From Pseudomonadota bacterium (lineage in GTDB: Bacteria; Desulfobacterota; Desulfovibrionia; Desulfovibrionales; Desulfomicrobiaceae): DNA of 64,000 nucleotides. Under the pieces are notes generated by a model. The model was given only the letters and a program-made list of their open reading frames with translations, was not told the origin of the DNA and did not search any database. Where the stretch lies: contig JAHIQM010000022.1 in the NCBI GenBank assembly GCA_018902545.1, positions 16,833-80,832 of the forward strand, given 5' to 3'. Below are positions 1 through 7,585 of this stretch, piece by piece (within the stretch, counting starts at the first letter, position 1; each line of letters begins with the position of its first letter). Both the position numbers and the translations under genes were made by a program.

Positions 1-299
1 TAGCCGCGCGCGCCCATGCTCAGACAGCGCTCGGCATACTCGATCTCGTGGTGCATGCTGAGCACGATGACGGGCAGGCCCGGAGAGTGTTCCTGTGCAT
101 ATTCCAGAAAATCCAGACCGCTCCCGTCGGGCAGGGAAATGTCCAGGATGACCAGGTCGAACCGCGTTTCCTGCAAGACCAGTCGCGCCTCGTGCAAGGT
201 GCCGGCTTCCGAAAATTCACACCCCGGAAACCGATCGATGATAATGTTCATGGTGCCTCGCCGCACCACCGCGTGATCGTCCACAATCAAGAAACGCAT
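1..299 (-). CDS. Response regulator, NarL/FixJ type (3' part beyond the window)
   Basis: The minus-strand reading frame starts with ATG at 299 and is still open at base 1, so only the first 99 or so residues of a receiver domain are present. It begins MRFLIVDDHAVVRRG, with the acidic pair D7-D8, and has the phospho-acceptor Asp at about residue 53 in the motif VILDISLPDGSGLDFL, followed by the VIVLSMHHE strand. The DNA-binding domain is not visible; a LuxR-type HTH is expected because the partner kinase is of the HisKA_3 (NarX/DesK) type. The kinase gene lies just upstream on the same strand and its stop codon overlaps the regulator start by 13 bases, so the two are cotranslated as a two-component pair. 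The signal and the targets cannot be read from the sequence. Confidence 0.88.
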   Translation of the reverse strand, partial: MRFLIVDDHAVVRRGTMNIIIDRFPGCEFSEAGTLHEARLVLQETRFDLVILDISLPDGSGLDFLEYAQEHSPGLPVIVLSMHHEIEYAERCLSMGARG

Positions 300-1453
300 G
301 AACCATTCTCCCCGGTCAGAGGCACCCTGACCGCAATTTCAGTTCCGCCTTTGGGCAGGCGGTTCACCTTGAGTTTCCCACCGGCGAGGCGCACCCGTTC
401 GCGCATGCCCAGAAGTCCCAGCGACCCCGACGACTCGGCCTGACTCGGGGTGATGCCCCGCCCATTGTCGGCCACACGCATGACAAGCGCCCCCGCTGCG
501 GCGTGCACGGCCACATGCAGACGGCTGCACCCGGAATGCCGCGCCGCATTGGTCAGGCATTCCTGCAGCACCCGGTACATGGATGTGGCCAGGTCAGCGG
601 GCAGGTCGGGAATGCCCATTATCTGGTGATCCACGCGCAGTCCGGAGGCCTGCGCAAAGGTGCGGATCTGCCAGGCCACGGCTTCGACAAATCCCAGCTC
701 GTCGAGCATGGGCGGACGCAGTTCCCGCGAGATGCGGCGTACCGTCTCCAGGGTGCCCGCCACCAGGGTGCGCAGCTCCACGACCTGCGCGAGGCGGCTG
801 TCACCCGCTTCCTGGAAGGAGCGTTCCAGACGATGCAGCCCCATGTTCATGGCCGTCATGTCCTGCCCCAGAACGTCGTGGATCTCGCGTGAGATATGGG
901 CCCGCTCCTTCTCGATGCGATCCTGCAGGTATCCCGACAGGGCCCGGTAGCGCTCGCGGGACAGTTCCAATTCCGCCGTGCGCTCCCGCACCCGCTCTTC
1001 GAGGTTCTGCCGGGCCTGATCCAGCCACATGCGCGTCTGCACGCGCTCCGTCACGTCTCGCAGGGACAGACGCCAGCCATGAAACCTGCCACGCGGATCG
1101 AAGACGCGGGTGGTCTCCTGGGACAGCCAAATCTGTGAACCGTCCAGATGGCGAATGCGAAAATCCATGGCGGCGATGTCTTTCCGGTGTCCGCAGTCCA
1201 TGGTCTGCTGCCACTCCGGATAATCTTCGGGCATGATGATCCGCGCAAAAAAATCCTTGTCGCGCCGCGCATCCTCTGCCGCATACCCCGTCATGCGCAG
1301 GCAGGAGGGGGAAACGTAGCGCAGCGACCCGGTGGGCTCCATCCAGATCTCCAGATCATAGGTGAAGTCGGCCACCGTGCGATACATGTGGAGCAAGGTC
1401 CGCTGACGGGAGCGCAGGCGAGGTATGGCGAAACGCGGCTTCATGGGCGTCAT
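287..1453 (-). CDS. PAS domain sensor histidine kinase, HisKA_3 family
   Basis: A sensor kinase of about 388 residues. The N-terminal third is a PAS/PAC module (LEIWMEPTGSLRYVSPSCLRMTGY ... IRHLDGSQIWLSQETTRV), followed by a coiled linker (ARQNLEERVRERTAELELSRERYR), the dimerisation and phosphorylation motif around AHISREIHDVLGQDM, and a GHKL ATPase domain with ECLTNAARHSG (N box), VADNGRGI (G1) and GSLGLLGMRERV (G2). No transmembrane segment is visible, so it is probably cytoplasmic. The frame stays open upstream to 1630, but the extra 59 residues overlap rnk, have abnormal composition and cross the 1462-1492 hairpin; I prefer ATG 1453 (or 1444), though neither has a clear Shine-Dalgarno sequence. 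It overlaps the response regulator gene. Confidence 0.85.
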   Translation of the reverse strand: MTPMKPRFAIPRLRSRQRTLLHMYRTVADFTYDLEIWMEPTGSLRYVSPSCLRMTGYAAEDARRDKDFFARIIMPEDYPEWQQTMDCGHRKDIAAMDFRIRHLDGSQIWLSQETTRVFDPRGRFHGWRLSLRDVTERVQTRMWLDQARQNLEERVRERTAELELSRERYRALSGYLQDRIEKERAHISREIHDVLGQDMTAMNMGLHRLERSFQEAGDSRLAQVVELRTLVAGTLETVRRISRELRPPMLDELGFVEAVAWQIRTFAQASGLRVDHQIMGIPDLPADLATSMYRVLQECLTNAARHSGCSRLHVAVHAAAGALVMRVADNGRGITPSQAESSGSLGLLGMRERVRLAGGKLKVNRLPKGGTEIAVRVPLTGENGSCVS

Positions 1454-1461
1454 ATGGAACA

Positions 1462-1492
1462 GAAGCGGCCGGGAGGCAAGCCCGGCCGCTTC
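1462..1492 (-). terminator. Intercistronic hairpin between rnk and the kinase gene
   Basis: Perfect 12-bp inverted repeat (GAAGCGGCCGGG, 7-base loop, CCCGGCCGCTTC) between the rnk stop and the kinase start. On the minus strand it is followed by only a few scattered T residues, so it is a weak terminator or an mRNA-stabilising or attenuating hairpin. It ends about nine bases before the kinase ATG, close enough to affect translation of that gene. Confidence 0.5.
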
Positions 1493-1542
1493 CACCGGGT
1501 AACGGCGGCAAGAAAGTGCCTGTTTCAGGCAGGCGGCCGGTC

Positions 1543-1956
1543 TCAAACCTCGTATTCGCCCGCCCGTTCGGGCTGATAGACAATCTCTTCGATACGCACC
1601 TGCAGCATCCCGCCGCCAGGCCTGGGCCACTGGATTTCGTCACCAGCGGAAAGCCCAAGCAGTGCGCTGCCCACCGGGGCCAGGATCGAAATAGTCGAAC
1701 CCTGGTCGTCAACCCTGCCCGGATAGACAAGAGTCAGACAAAAATCCTCGCCTGCGGGCATGAGCTTGAATTTTACCTTGGAATTCATGGTCACCACGGT
1801 GGACGGAACGTTCTTGGGCTCCACGATGGTGGCGCGGTCCAGTTCCTCCTCCAGATCGGCTTTGCCAGGAAAGGCCCCTTTGGGCAGGGAATCAAGAAGT
1901 ATCTCAAGACGCTCGGCGTCAAGAGATGTTATGGTGATGCTTGGTTTTTTGTTCAT
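1543..1956 (-). CDS. rnk: Nucleoside diphosphate kinase regulator (Rnk/GreA-GreB C-terminal family)
   Basis: 137 residues, the usual Rnk length. The N-terminal part (KPSITITSLDAERLEILLDSL) is a short helical segment and the C-terminal 80 residues form the GreA/GreB FKBP-like domain: STVVTMNSKVKFKL, CLTLVYPGRVD, ISILAPVGSALLGLSAGDEIQW. Family members bind RNA polymerase near the secondary channel without the long coiled coil of GreA; in E. coli Rnk influences nucleoside diphosphate kinase levels and alginate-type phenotypes. The gene stands before the two-component pair on the same strand, separated by a hairpin, and has a long AT-rich upstream region. A canonical greA lies at 34112-34600. Confidence 0.85.
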   Translation of the reverse strand: MNKKPSITITSLDAERLEILLDSLPKGAFPGKADLEEELDRATIVEPKNVPSTVVTMNSKVKFKLMPAGEDFCLTLVYPGRVDDQGSTISILAPVGSALLGLSAGDEIQWPRPGGGMLQVRIEEIVYQPERAGEYEV

Positions 1957-2427
1957 GTTTGTCCTCGTACATATTTTCTTTCGATTTTAAGCACTTCCGG
2001 CGACAATCCGCATTTCAAATGATTGAAAAGTCATGGTTTTGCTTCTTCAAGGGGATTCGACTGCGTGCAGCGACATATCTAGAAAATATTTCATGCTCAT
2101 GCGGCGCGTGAAGTTCAACAATTAAATCTTACGGAAAGATAAAAATCGTCAAGCTTGCCAGAAAATTCTTACAAAACAGGCAAATTTTATTGAAAATTGA
2201 CTGTATGCACAATCATACACCACATACCAAATTTTAAGAAAGAAATATTTTTTTAACGAAAAATTCATTTTTCAATTTTTGAACTTCAGTAAAAATATGA
2301 TTCTTTTTGTGAGTATCCTGCAACATAAGTTCAGATAAATAATTTTAAGAGACAAGCTTGCCAAACTTGCATGAATCAAAAAATGCGGATGCAAGTCGCC
2401 ATCTTTTGAATCCGGCATTCCCAAGGG

Positions 2428-2500
2428 GAGGCTTCCACGCGGCGGAAGCCTCGACCCTGGACCGCTCAAGGCCCGCGCCTCGGGCGTGCTGACGCGGGCC
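2428..2500. other. Tandem GC-rich hairpins, possible structured RNA
   Basis: Two perfect stems in a row: GAGGCTTCC/GGAAGCCTC (2428-2436 with 2444-2452) and GGCCCGCG/CGCGGGCC (2470-2477 with 2493-2500), the latter with an alternative outer pairing CCCTGG/CCAGGG. They sit in otherwise AT-rich non-coding DNA. The strand of transcription is unknown and no RNA family is recognised. Confidence 0.35.
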
Positions 2501-2552
2501 AGGGACAGTCTATTATTACATGTTAAATATGTATAAATGCCGCTCATTTATT

Positions 2553-2612
2553 GCAATGAAGAAGGGCCCTGCGACGATTCTTTCAAAGCGTCGCGGGGCC
2601 CTTCTTCATTGC
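2553..2612 (-). terminator. 24-bp hairpin after the slipin gene
   Basis: A 24-base arm (2553-2576) pairs with 2589-2612 with a single G·U, enclosing a 12-base loop. It lies 50 bases beyond the slipin stop codon on that gene's strand. The arms contain an A-rich/T-rich end (GAAGAAGGG / CCCTTCTTC) but there is no clean U-tract afterwards, so termination is likely but not classic; symmetric structure would act in both directions. Confidence 0.6.
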
Positions 2613-2663
2613 TCTCAACTGCAATCATGTCCCTTACTTAAACGTCTAACGCCCCGGTCCAGG

Positions 2664-3422
2664 TCAGGACTTTCCTCCGAACAGGGATTTCAAGGTGTCG
2701 ATGGGTACCGGGAAGACGATGGTCGAGTTCTTTTCGCCCGCGATTTCGCCCAGGGTCTGCAGATAGCGCAACTGAATCGCGTTGGGGCTTTCGGACAGCT
2801 TATCGGCAGCTTGCACCAGCTTGTGCGCGGCCTGTTCTTCGCCGTCAGCATGAATGACCTTGGCGCGCCGCTGCCGCTCCGCCTCCGCCTGCTTGGCGAT
2901 GGCCCGGATCATGGATTCGTCGAGATCGACATGCTTGATTTCAACGTTGCTGACCTTGACCCCCCAGCCGTCGGTCTGGCGGTCGAGGATCTTCTGGATG
3001 TCTTCGTTGAGTTTGTCGCGCTCGGCCAGAATTTCGTCGAGCTCATGCTTGCCGAGCACGGAGCGCAGTGTGGTCTGGGCCAACTGGCTGGTGGCGTCCA
3101 TGAAATGCTCCACGGCGATGATGGACTTTTCCGGATCGACGACCCGGTAGTAGACCACCGCGTTGACCCGCACAGAGACGTTGTCGTGGGAGATGACGTC
3201 CTGGGTGGGGACGTCCATGACCACGGTACGCAGGTCAACGCGCACCATCTGTTGGACGAAGGGGACGAGGATGATCATGCCCGGACCCTTGACCTTGTCG
3301 AATCGGCCCAGGGTGAAGACCACCCCGCGTTCGTATTCGCGCAGGATCTTGATCGTATAGTACAGCAGCACCGCCAGCAGGACGATGATGAAGGTCACGA
3401 TTTGCAGGGAGTAGGGATTCAT
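2664..3422 (-). CDS. Slipin family protein (SPFH/stomatin-like)
   Basis: 252 residues, typical for prokaryotic slipins. One N-terminal membrane segment ([19 protein letters not shown], about residues 6-25) is followed by the SPFH/PHB domain: [54 protein letters not shown], then the charged coiled-coil flank [22 protein letters not shown], and a short C-terminal tail. Slipins form oligomers in the membrane and are proteolytic partners or substrates of NfeD-type ClpP-class proteases; the nfeD gene lies directly upstream with a 12-base gap, which is the standard conserved pair. Probably one operon, transcribed from before nfeD and ended by the 2553-2612 hairpin. Confidence 0.92.
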   Translation of the reverse strand: MNPYSLQIVTFIIVLLAVLLYYTIKILREYERGVVFTLGRFDKVKGPGMIILVPFVQQMVRVDLRTVVMDVPTQDVISHDNVSVRVNAVVYYRVVDPEKSIIAVEHFMDATSQLAQTTLRSVLGKHELDEILAERDKLNEDIQKILDRQTDGWGVKVSNVEIKHVDLDESMIRAIAKQAEAERQRRAKVIHADGEEQAAHKLVQAADKLSESPNAIQLRYLQTLGEIAGEKNSTIVFPVPIDTLKSLFGGKS

Positions 3423-3434
3423 TCGGTTCTCCTT

Positions 3435-4880
3435 TTATTGGTTGCCGTTGCCGGATTGGGCCAAAGTGACGGACAGGACGAGGCCTTCGTCCTCAAGGGT
3501 GATGACGCGGACCGTGTCGCCCTTGCGGACCGGGTGATCGCAGCGGGCCGCCCAATCTTCGCCCCGCAGGTGCACCCGCCCGAAGCCATCCGTGAAATCC
3601 TGGATGGCTTCGGCTTCGAGCCCGGCCATGCTCTCGCGGACGCTCTGACGCGGCCTGCGCAGGGTGCGCGCGGCCACCCAGACTATGCCGCCGAAAACCA
3701 GGGCCGAACCGGCCCCCATGCCGGCGATGACGGCCGTGTTGACACGGAATTCCGGCATGTCGCCCTCGAACAGGATGACCGACCCGGCCACCACGGCGAT
3801 AATGCCGCCGATGCCAAGAATCCCGAAGGCCGGGACGAAAAGCTCCACCCCGATCAGCGCCATCCCCAGCAGAATCAGCGCCAGCCCCGCGTAGTTTACG
3901 GGCAGGATTTGGAAGGCGTACAGGGCCAGCAGCAGGCAGATGCCTCCGATGACGCCGGGCACCAGAGAGCCGGGATTGTATCCTTCGAGCATCAGGCCGT
4001 AGATGCCCACCATCAAGAGCATGTACGCCAGGGTCGGGTTGGTGATGATGGCCAGCAGCTCGGTGCGCCAGTCGGTCTCGATCTCGACGGTGGTCAGGCC
4101 GGACGTTTGCAGTGTGCGCGTGCCACTCTCCATGCGCACCTCGCGCCCGTCGATGGCTTCAAGGAGTTCGGGCAGGCTGGACACGACAACGTCGACGACC
4201 CCCTGCTCCAGCGCCTCGGAAGCCGTCAGGCTGACAGCCTCACGCACCGCGCGCTCGGCCCACTCGGCGTTGCGGCCATGGCGCTCGGCCAGGCCCTTGA
4301 TGTAGGCCACGGCGTCATTGACGACCTTTCGGCCCATGGCGTCGTCGGGCAGATTCTTTGGCTCCTCTGTGGCGTTGACGCCTTCATCCCCGTCCCGACT
4401 TTTTTTCAGGGCGTCGCGGGCGCGCTCCCAGCTCGATGGCGATTTGTCGCTCTCGCCGCCCCCGATCTGCACCGGCGTGGCTGAACCGAGATTGGTGGCC
4501 GGGGACATGGCCGCGACATGGCTGGCGTAGAGGATGTACGTCCCGGCGCTGGCCGCGCGGGATCCGGCCGGGGCGACCCAGGTCACCACCGGTACCTCGG
4601 CGGCCAGGATCTTGCGGATGATGTCGCGCATGGAGGCGTCAAGGCCGCCGGGAGTGTTCAGGCGCAACACGACCACCTCCACGCCGTCTTTCTCGGCAAG
4701 AGTGATGTTGCGCACGATGTGGTCGCGGGTGGCCGGGCCGATGGCGTCATCGACGGTCAGGATGTAGGCCCGCCGACCCGTGTCCGCCTCCTGTGCAAAA
4801 ACAAAACCAGCCAGGACCACAAGAAGGGCCGCCAGCAAGCCGACAGTGCTCAGGGAATTGGTGTTTTGGTAATTTGCCAT
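3435..4880 (-). CDS. NfeD family membrane-bound ClpP-class serine protease
   Basis: 481 residues, the long (NfeD1b/STOPP-type) form. A signal peptide or anchor (LSTVGLLAALLVVLAGFVFA) precedes a ClpP-like protease domain with the crotonase-like core DGVEVVVLRLNTPGG, the nucleophile region PAGSRAASAGTYILYASHVAAMSPATNLGSATPV (candidate Ser in SAGT) and the Lys that follows in the GRKVVNDAVAYIKGLA segment. Then four to five hydrophobic segments (LAYMLLMVGIYGLMLEG to VIAGMGAGSALVFGGIVWVAAR) and a C-terminal OB-fold NfeD domain (GLEAEAIQDFTDGFGRVHLRGEDWAARCDHPVRKGDTVRVI). It works with the downstream slipin, in which homologues cleave the hydrophobic C-terminus. Confidence 0.92.
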   Translation of the reverse strand: MANYQNTNSLSTVGLLAALLVVLAGFVFAQEADTGRRAYILTVDDAIGPATRDHIVRNITLAEKDGVEVVVLRLNTPGGLDASMRDIIRKILAAEVPVVTWVAPAGSRAASAGTYILYASHVAAMSPATNLGSATPVQIGGGESDKSPSSWERARDALKKSRDGDEGVNATEEPKNLPDDAMGRKVVNDAVAYIKGLAERHGRNAEWAERAVREAVSLTASEALEQGVVDVVVSSLPELLEAIDGREVRMESGTRTLQTSGLTTVEIETDWRTELLAIITNPTLAYMLLMVGIYGLMLEGYNPGSLVPGVIGGICLLLALYAFQILPVNYAGLALILLGMALIGVELFVPAFGILGIGGIIAVVAGSVILFEGDMPEFRVNTAVIAGMGAGSALVFGGIVWVAARTLRRPRQSVRESMAGLEAEAIQDFTDGFGRVHLRGEDWAARCDHPVRKGDTVRVITLEDEGLVLSVTLAQSGNGNQ

Positions 4881-5011
4881 AGTTTTATCATAAGGCCATT
4901 AATCAAATGATTCAAGGCCGAGGAAGAATTTCACCCCACTCGCATCCAGGAGGACGGTATTGATCGCTTCCCGGCACAGGGCATCGACACCACCAATTTC
5001 AATACGAACGT

Positions 5012-5024
5012 GCAACGTTGTTGC
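5012..5024. promoter_or_regulatory. Dyad GCAAC-N3-GTTGC, distal operator candidate for znuA
   Basis: Perfect 5-bp inverted repeat with a 3-base centre (GCAACGTTGTTGC), 63 bases before the znuA ATG. A second copy with the same arms lies exactly 30 bases downstream (three helical turns), so the two sites face the same side of the helix. Binding by a zinc-responsive repressor (Zur-like) is inferred from the gene downstream. Confidence 0.5.
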
Positions 5025-5031
5025 TTCCCCC

Positions 5032-5059
5032 TTGACTCCATGCAACAGTGTTGCATAAT
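5032..5059 (+). promoter_or_regulatory. Promoter of znuA with embedded operator dyad
   Basis: A sigma70-type -35 (TTGACT, 5032-5037) and -10 (CATAAT, 5054-5059) are separated by 16 bases. The spacer is occupied by the second copy of the dyad GCAAC-N3-GTTGC (5042-5054; the symmetry extends to ATGCAAC...GTTGCAT, 5040-5056). A protein bound there would exclude RNA polymerase, the usual layout for a metal-dependent repressor. Confidence 0.55.
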
Positions 5060-5086
5060 CATTGATCTCAAAACGTGGAGGAAATC

Positions 5087-6067
5087 ATGAAAAAAAGCAT
5101 CGCATTCTTGACGCAGGCCCTGCTCCTGCTGGCCGTAACGGCTATTGCCGGATCGGCCTGGGCCGCGCCCTCCGCCTTTGTGACCATCACCCCTCAAAAA
5201 TATTTTGTGGACAGGATCAGCGGAGGCAAAACGTCCGTTTCGGTCATGGTCGAAGCAGGAGCAAACCCTCACGCCTACGAGCCCAAACCGAGGCAGATGG
5301 CCGATCTGGGCAAAGCTTCCATCTACTTCACCATTGGCGACAGCTTCGACCAGACATGGTTGTCGCGGATCGTCAGCGCGAACCCGGGGATAACGGTCGT
5401 ACATACGGCCGAGGGCATCGAAAAAATCCCCATGATCGACGGGCATGATGACAAGGATCACAAAGGTGAAGCTCACGGTCACAAGGACGCCGGACACGGT
5501 CATGATGACGAAGCGCATGGCCACGATGACACGACTCAAAGTCACGGCAGCGATGCCCACGGCCATGATCGCGGCACCCTTGACCCGCACATCTGGCTGG
5601 ACCCGGCCCTGGTCAAGATCCAGGCCGCCCACATCCGGGACGGACTGTCCACGGTCGATCCAGATGGCGCGCAGGAATATGCGGCCAATGCCGCCGCGTT
5701 CATTCAGGAGCTCGACGAGCTGGATTCCGAACTGCGGACCATCCTCTCCGTCCTGCCCGAGGATCGCAGAACATTTCTCGTCTTCCACCCGTCCTGGGGA
5801 TATTTCGCCAAGGCTTACGAACTGAAGCAGGCCTCTATCGAGATCGAAGGCAAGGAGCCCAGCCCCAGGGACATGGCCCGCATCATCGCCCTGGGCAAGG
5901 AGACCGGAGCCAAGGTCGTTTTTGTGCAACCGCAGTTTTCGGAAAAAAGCGCAAGCGTCATCGCCAAGCAAATCGGTGCCCAGGTCGTCCGGCTCGACCC
6001 CCTGGCCGCAGACTGGTCCGAAAACCTCCGCAAAGCCGCCCATGCTTTTGTCGATGCGTTGAAATAG
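5087..6067 (+). CDS. znuA: Zinc ABC transporter periplasmic zinc-binding protein
   Basis: 326 residues from ATG 5087, chosen because GGAGG lies five bases before it; an upstream in-frame ATG at 5075 has none. Signal peptide MKKSIAFLTQ...AGSAWA with a cleavage after AWA. The cluster A-I (TroA) fold is clear: VTITPQKYFVDRISGG, the first ligand in VEAGANPHAYEPKPRQM, a His/Asp-rich loop at about residues 118-162 (many HGH and HDD repeats) typical of zinc rather than manganese binders, then DPHIWLDP, FHPSWGYFAKAYEL and VVFVQPQFSEKSASVIAKQIG. The loop probably scavenges zinc. No permease (znuB) or ATPase (znuC) gene follows, so the partners must be elsewhere. Expression is probably repressed through the two dyads upstream. 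Confidence 0.93.
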   Translation: MKKSIAFLTQALLLLAVTAIAGSAWAAPSAFVTITPQKYFVDRISGGKTSVSVMVEAGANPHAYEPKPRQMADLGKASIYFTIGDSFDQTWLSRIVSANPGITVVHTAEGIEKIPMIDGHDDKDHKGEAHGHKDAGHGHDDEAHGHDDTTQSHGSDAHGHDRGTLDPHIWLDPALVKIQAAHIRDGLSTVDPDGAQEYAANAAAFIQELDELDSELRTILSVLPEDRRTFLVFHPSWGYFAKAYELKQASIEIEGKEPSPRDMARIIALGKETGAKVVFVQPQFSEKSASVIAKQIGAQVVRLDPLAADWSENLRKAAHAFVDALK

Positions 6068-6350
6068 GCAGTGAGGTGGAGAACAAACGACGCGAGAGAC
6101 GCTGCTATCCATAGCCTGGTGGGACTAGCGCGCTGAAAGGATCACGAAGCACCTTGAGGCGATTGTGAACAACGATCTTGAAGCGTTGTGCGAGGCGAAC
6201 AGGTCGGGTTGAAACAAGGCGAATCTCGGAGCGTCATTGCGGTTCGATCCCCAGACCAGAGGAGGTAGGGCAAAATCCTTCTGCAACAGAGACTTCTCCC
6301 AAGAATCCGGTTGACTTTGAAATACGGCTTCACTAAGAACGACTCCTCAC

Positions 6351-6437
6351 GCCGGAGTGGTGGAATGGTAGACGCAGTGGACTCAAAATCCACCGGGGGC
6401 AACCCCTTGCGAGTTCGAGTCTCGCCTCCGGTACCAT
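6351..6437 (+). tRNA. tRNA-Leu (anticodon CAA)
   Basis: Class II cloverleaf of 87 bases including an encoded CCA (6435-6437). Acceptor GCCGGAG (6351-6357) pairs with CTCCGGT (6427-6433, first pair G·U). Anticodon stem GTGGA/TCCAC (6377-6381 with 6389-6393) holds the loop CTCAAAA, giving anticodon CAA at 6384-6386, which reads UUG. The long variable arm is the CGGGGGCAACCCCTTG segment, and the T arm contains GTTCGAGTC. A possible promoter is TTGACT at 6311-6316. A terminator hairpin follows at once. The accessory region begins directly downstream, so the 3' end may have served as an integration site. Confidence 0.96.
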
Positions 6438-6445
6438 AAAAATCA

Positions 6446-6483
6446 AAGGGTTAGCAGCTTAACAGGCCGCTAACCCTTTTTTT
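6446..6483 (+). terminator. Rho-independent terminator of tRNA-Leu
   Basis: An 11-bp perfect stem, AAAGGGTTAGC (6446-6456) with GCTAACCCTTT (6470-6480), followed by more T residues to 6483. It ends the tRNA transcript and may also work in reverse for the higBA pair. Confidence 0.9.
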
Positions 6484-6585
6484 GCGCTCAATTACCGGGT
6501 CAGCGAACGATTTGAGCCTTCCCCGTATTGGTCAGTTCACTGTGCTTGCCGTCTGGCCAGTTGATTCAAACTCGCCCATGCAAAA

Positions 6586-6903
6586 TCATACACTGTGGCC
6601 ATGCTGTTTTTCTGCCGGAACCAAGGCGATGCGCATACCCATAGCCCCGGCCACGCCCATCAGCGTTTTGAGGTTTGGATTCCCTTTACTGGACAGGCTC
6701 TTGTAGAGAGTCTTTTCGTGCAGTCCGGTAGCTCTGGCCACTTCCGGCATGCCGCCAAAAGCCTTGGAAACATTGCGCAGGGCCAACAGGAATCCTTCCG
6801 TATCCCCGTCTTTCAGGCATGCATTGAGCATGTCCGCCGCCAGTGCGGGATCATCCCGATATAGCTGGATAGCTACATCATCAAAGGGTTTTGTAACGTA
6901 CAT
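6586..6903 (-). CDS. HigA-type antitoxin (HTH addiction-module antidote)
   Basis: 105 residues of the 'putative addiction module antidote' family: an N-terminal MYVTKPFDDVAIQLYRDDPALAADMLNACLKDGD segment that typically wraps the toxin, then a Cro/C1-type HTH (ALRNVSKAFGGMPEVARATGLHEKTLYKSLSSKGNPNLKTLMGVAGAMGMRIAL) that should bind the operon promoter. The toxin gene precedes it and overlaps it by 31 bases, the reversed (higB-higA) order. Neutralises the toxin and autoregulates. It sits in a probably acquired patch right after tRNA-Leu. Confidence 0.88.
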   Translation of the reverse strand: MYVTKPFDDVAIQLYRDDPALAADMLNACLKDGDTEGFLLALRNVSKAFGGMPEVARATGLHEKTLYKSLSSKGNPNLKTLMGVAGAMGMRIALVPAEKQHGHSV

Positions 6904-7232
6904 TTCTTCCTCCGTTCGTAGTCGGACATGTATTCCTTGGCCCGTTCAATATCCGCCGTCTGCGTCCGCTTGTCCCCGGCGCACAGCAACAGGATGATCT
7001 TGATGCCGTCCTGTGTGTAATACACGCGGTATCCAGGCCCGTGATCAATGCGCAGTTCGGCCAATCCCTCGCCGAGACCTTTGTGGTCGCCGAAATTTCC
7101 CAAAGATACTCGCTGAATGCGCCGCAAAACATGCACCTTGGCCTGCCTGTCTCTCAGCTTGACCAGCCAGCCTTCAAACGGCGCTATTCCTTCGGCGGTT
7201 TGATAGACGACTATTTCCAATAGCGTGTTCAT
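6873..7232 (-). CDS. HigB-type toxin (RelE/ParE superfamily, phage Gp49-like)
   Basis: 119 residues from ATG 7232; a GTG two codons earlier is in frame. The sequence matches the Gp49-like/HigB2 family: LEIVVYQTAEGIAPFEGWLVKLRDRQAKVHVLRRIQRVSLGNFGDHKGLGEGLAELRIDHGPGYRVYYTQDGIKIILLLCAGDKRTQTADIERAKEY. The conserved ELRIDxGPGYRVYY and LLLCAGDKxxQxxDIxxA motifs are intact, so it should be an active ribosome-dependent or related mRNA endonuclease toxin. The C-terminal 15 residues (KKCTLQNPLMM) overlap the antitoxin frame. A -35-like TTGACT (7262-7267, minus strand) lies upstream, but no good Shine-Dalgarno is seen. Confidence 0.88.
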   Translation of the reverse strand: MNTLLEIVVYQTAEGIAPFEGWLVKLRDRQAKVHVLRRIQRVSLGNFGDHKGLGEGLAELRIDHGPGYRVYYTQDGIKIILLLCAGDKRTQTADIERAKEYMSDYERRKKCTLQNPLMM

Positions 7233-7585
7233 GCCCACTTAGTAGTTTTTAATCTACTCACAGTCAACCCAGCTTGACTACGGGCGTGAGGACGCCTTTT
7301 GCTTGCGCCGGAAGCTAGCAACTGTGAAACGCGCTTGCAAAGTCCGTTACAAATTTTGCACCGAATCAACATTATCCCGAACAATTCGGTGAGTAAGTGG
7401 TCATGTTTTTGAATAATTTCTTGTGATTCAATAAAATTGGAAATAATAGACTGAAAAATTCGTTGCGGCTCCGGTCGGAGGTAAGTCAACGGCAGACTTG
7501 ACCCCTTTTCTTCGGCAGACTTGACCCCTTTTCTTGATGACCCCTTTTCTTGACCCCTTTTTCTAACTATCAATTGAAAGTACAT
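7233..7585. other. 353-base non-coding stretch between higB and the repeat-framed gene
   Basis: The left part should hold the higBA promoter (TTGACT at 7262-7267 read on the minus strand). The middle is AT-rich and has no credible gene. The right end (7482-7560) is filled by the left repeat cluster described separately. Confidence 0.5.
7482..7560. repeat. Left cluster of inverted REP-like repeats
   Basis: Two tandem 22-base copies beginning GGCAGACTTGACCCC (7491-7512 and 7514-7535) are followed by two shortened ones (TGACCCCTTTTCTT at 7538-7551 and GACCCCTTTT from 7552). The first copy is preceded by GTAAGTCAAC. The complementary orientation occurs in the cluster at 8418-8552, so the clusters form an inverted pair framing the gene 7586-8395. 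The degenerate CTGACCCC/GGGGTCAG core resembles, from memory, repeats associated with REP-type tyrosine transposases (RAYTs). Confidence 0.8.

Larger units (their letters stand above)
1957..2663. other. 707-base AT-rich intergenic region
   Basis: No convincing gene on either strand. Bases 2030-2360 are strikingly AT-rich compared with the GC-rich surroundings, with A and T tracts. The right part carries two compact GC-rich hairpins (2428-2452 and 2470-2500) and a very long hairpin (2553-2612). A 91-codon open frame on the minus strand (2272-2547) has low-complexity composition and no ribosome-binding site, so I do not call it. The rnk promoter should be in the left end. Confidence 0.6.

Noticed and set aside
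2272..2547. Minus-strand 91-codon frame in the AT-rich gap
   Set aside because: No ribosome-binding site, mixed composition across an AT-rich to GC-rich boundary, and no family resemblance.
2520..4484. Plus-strand open frame of 654 codons opposite the slipin and NfeD genes
   Set aside because: It is rich in D, H and G, shows no motif, and lies antisense to two clearly conserved genes; it is a codon-bias shadow in GC-rich DNA.
4931..6112. Minus-strand open frame of 393 codons over znuA
   Set aside because: Antisense to a gene with a signal peptide, His-rich loop and conserved ligands; no homologous features.
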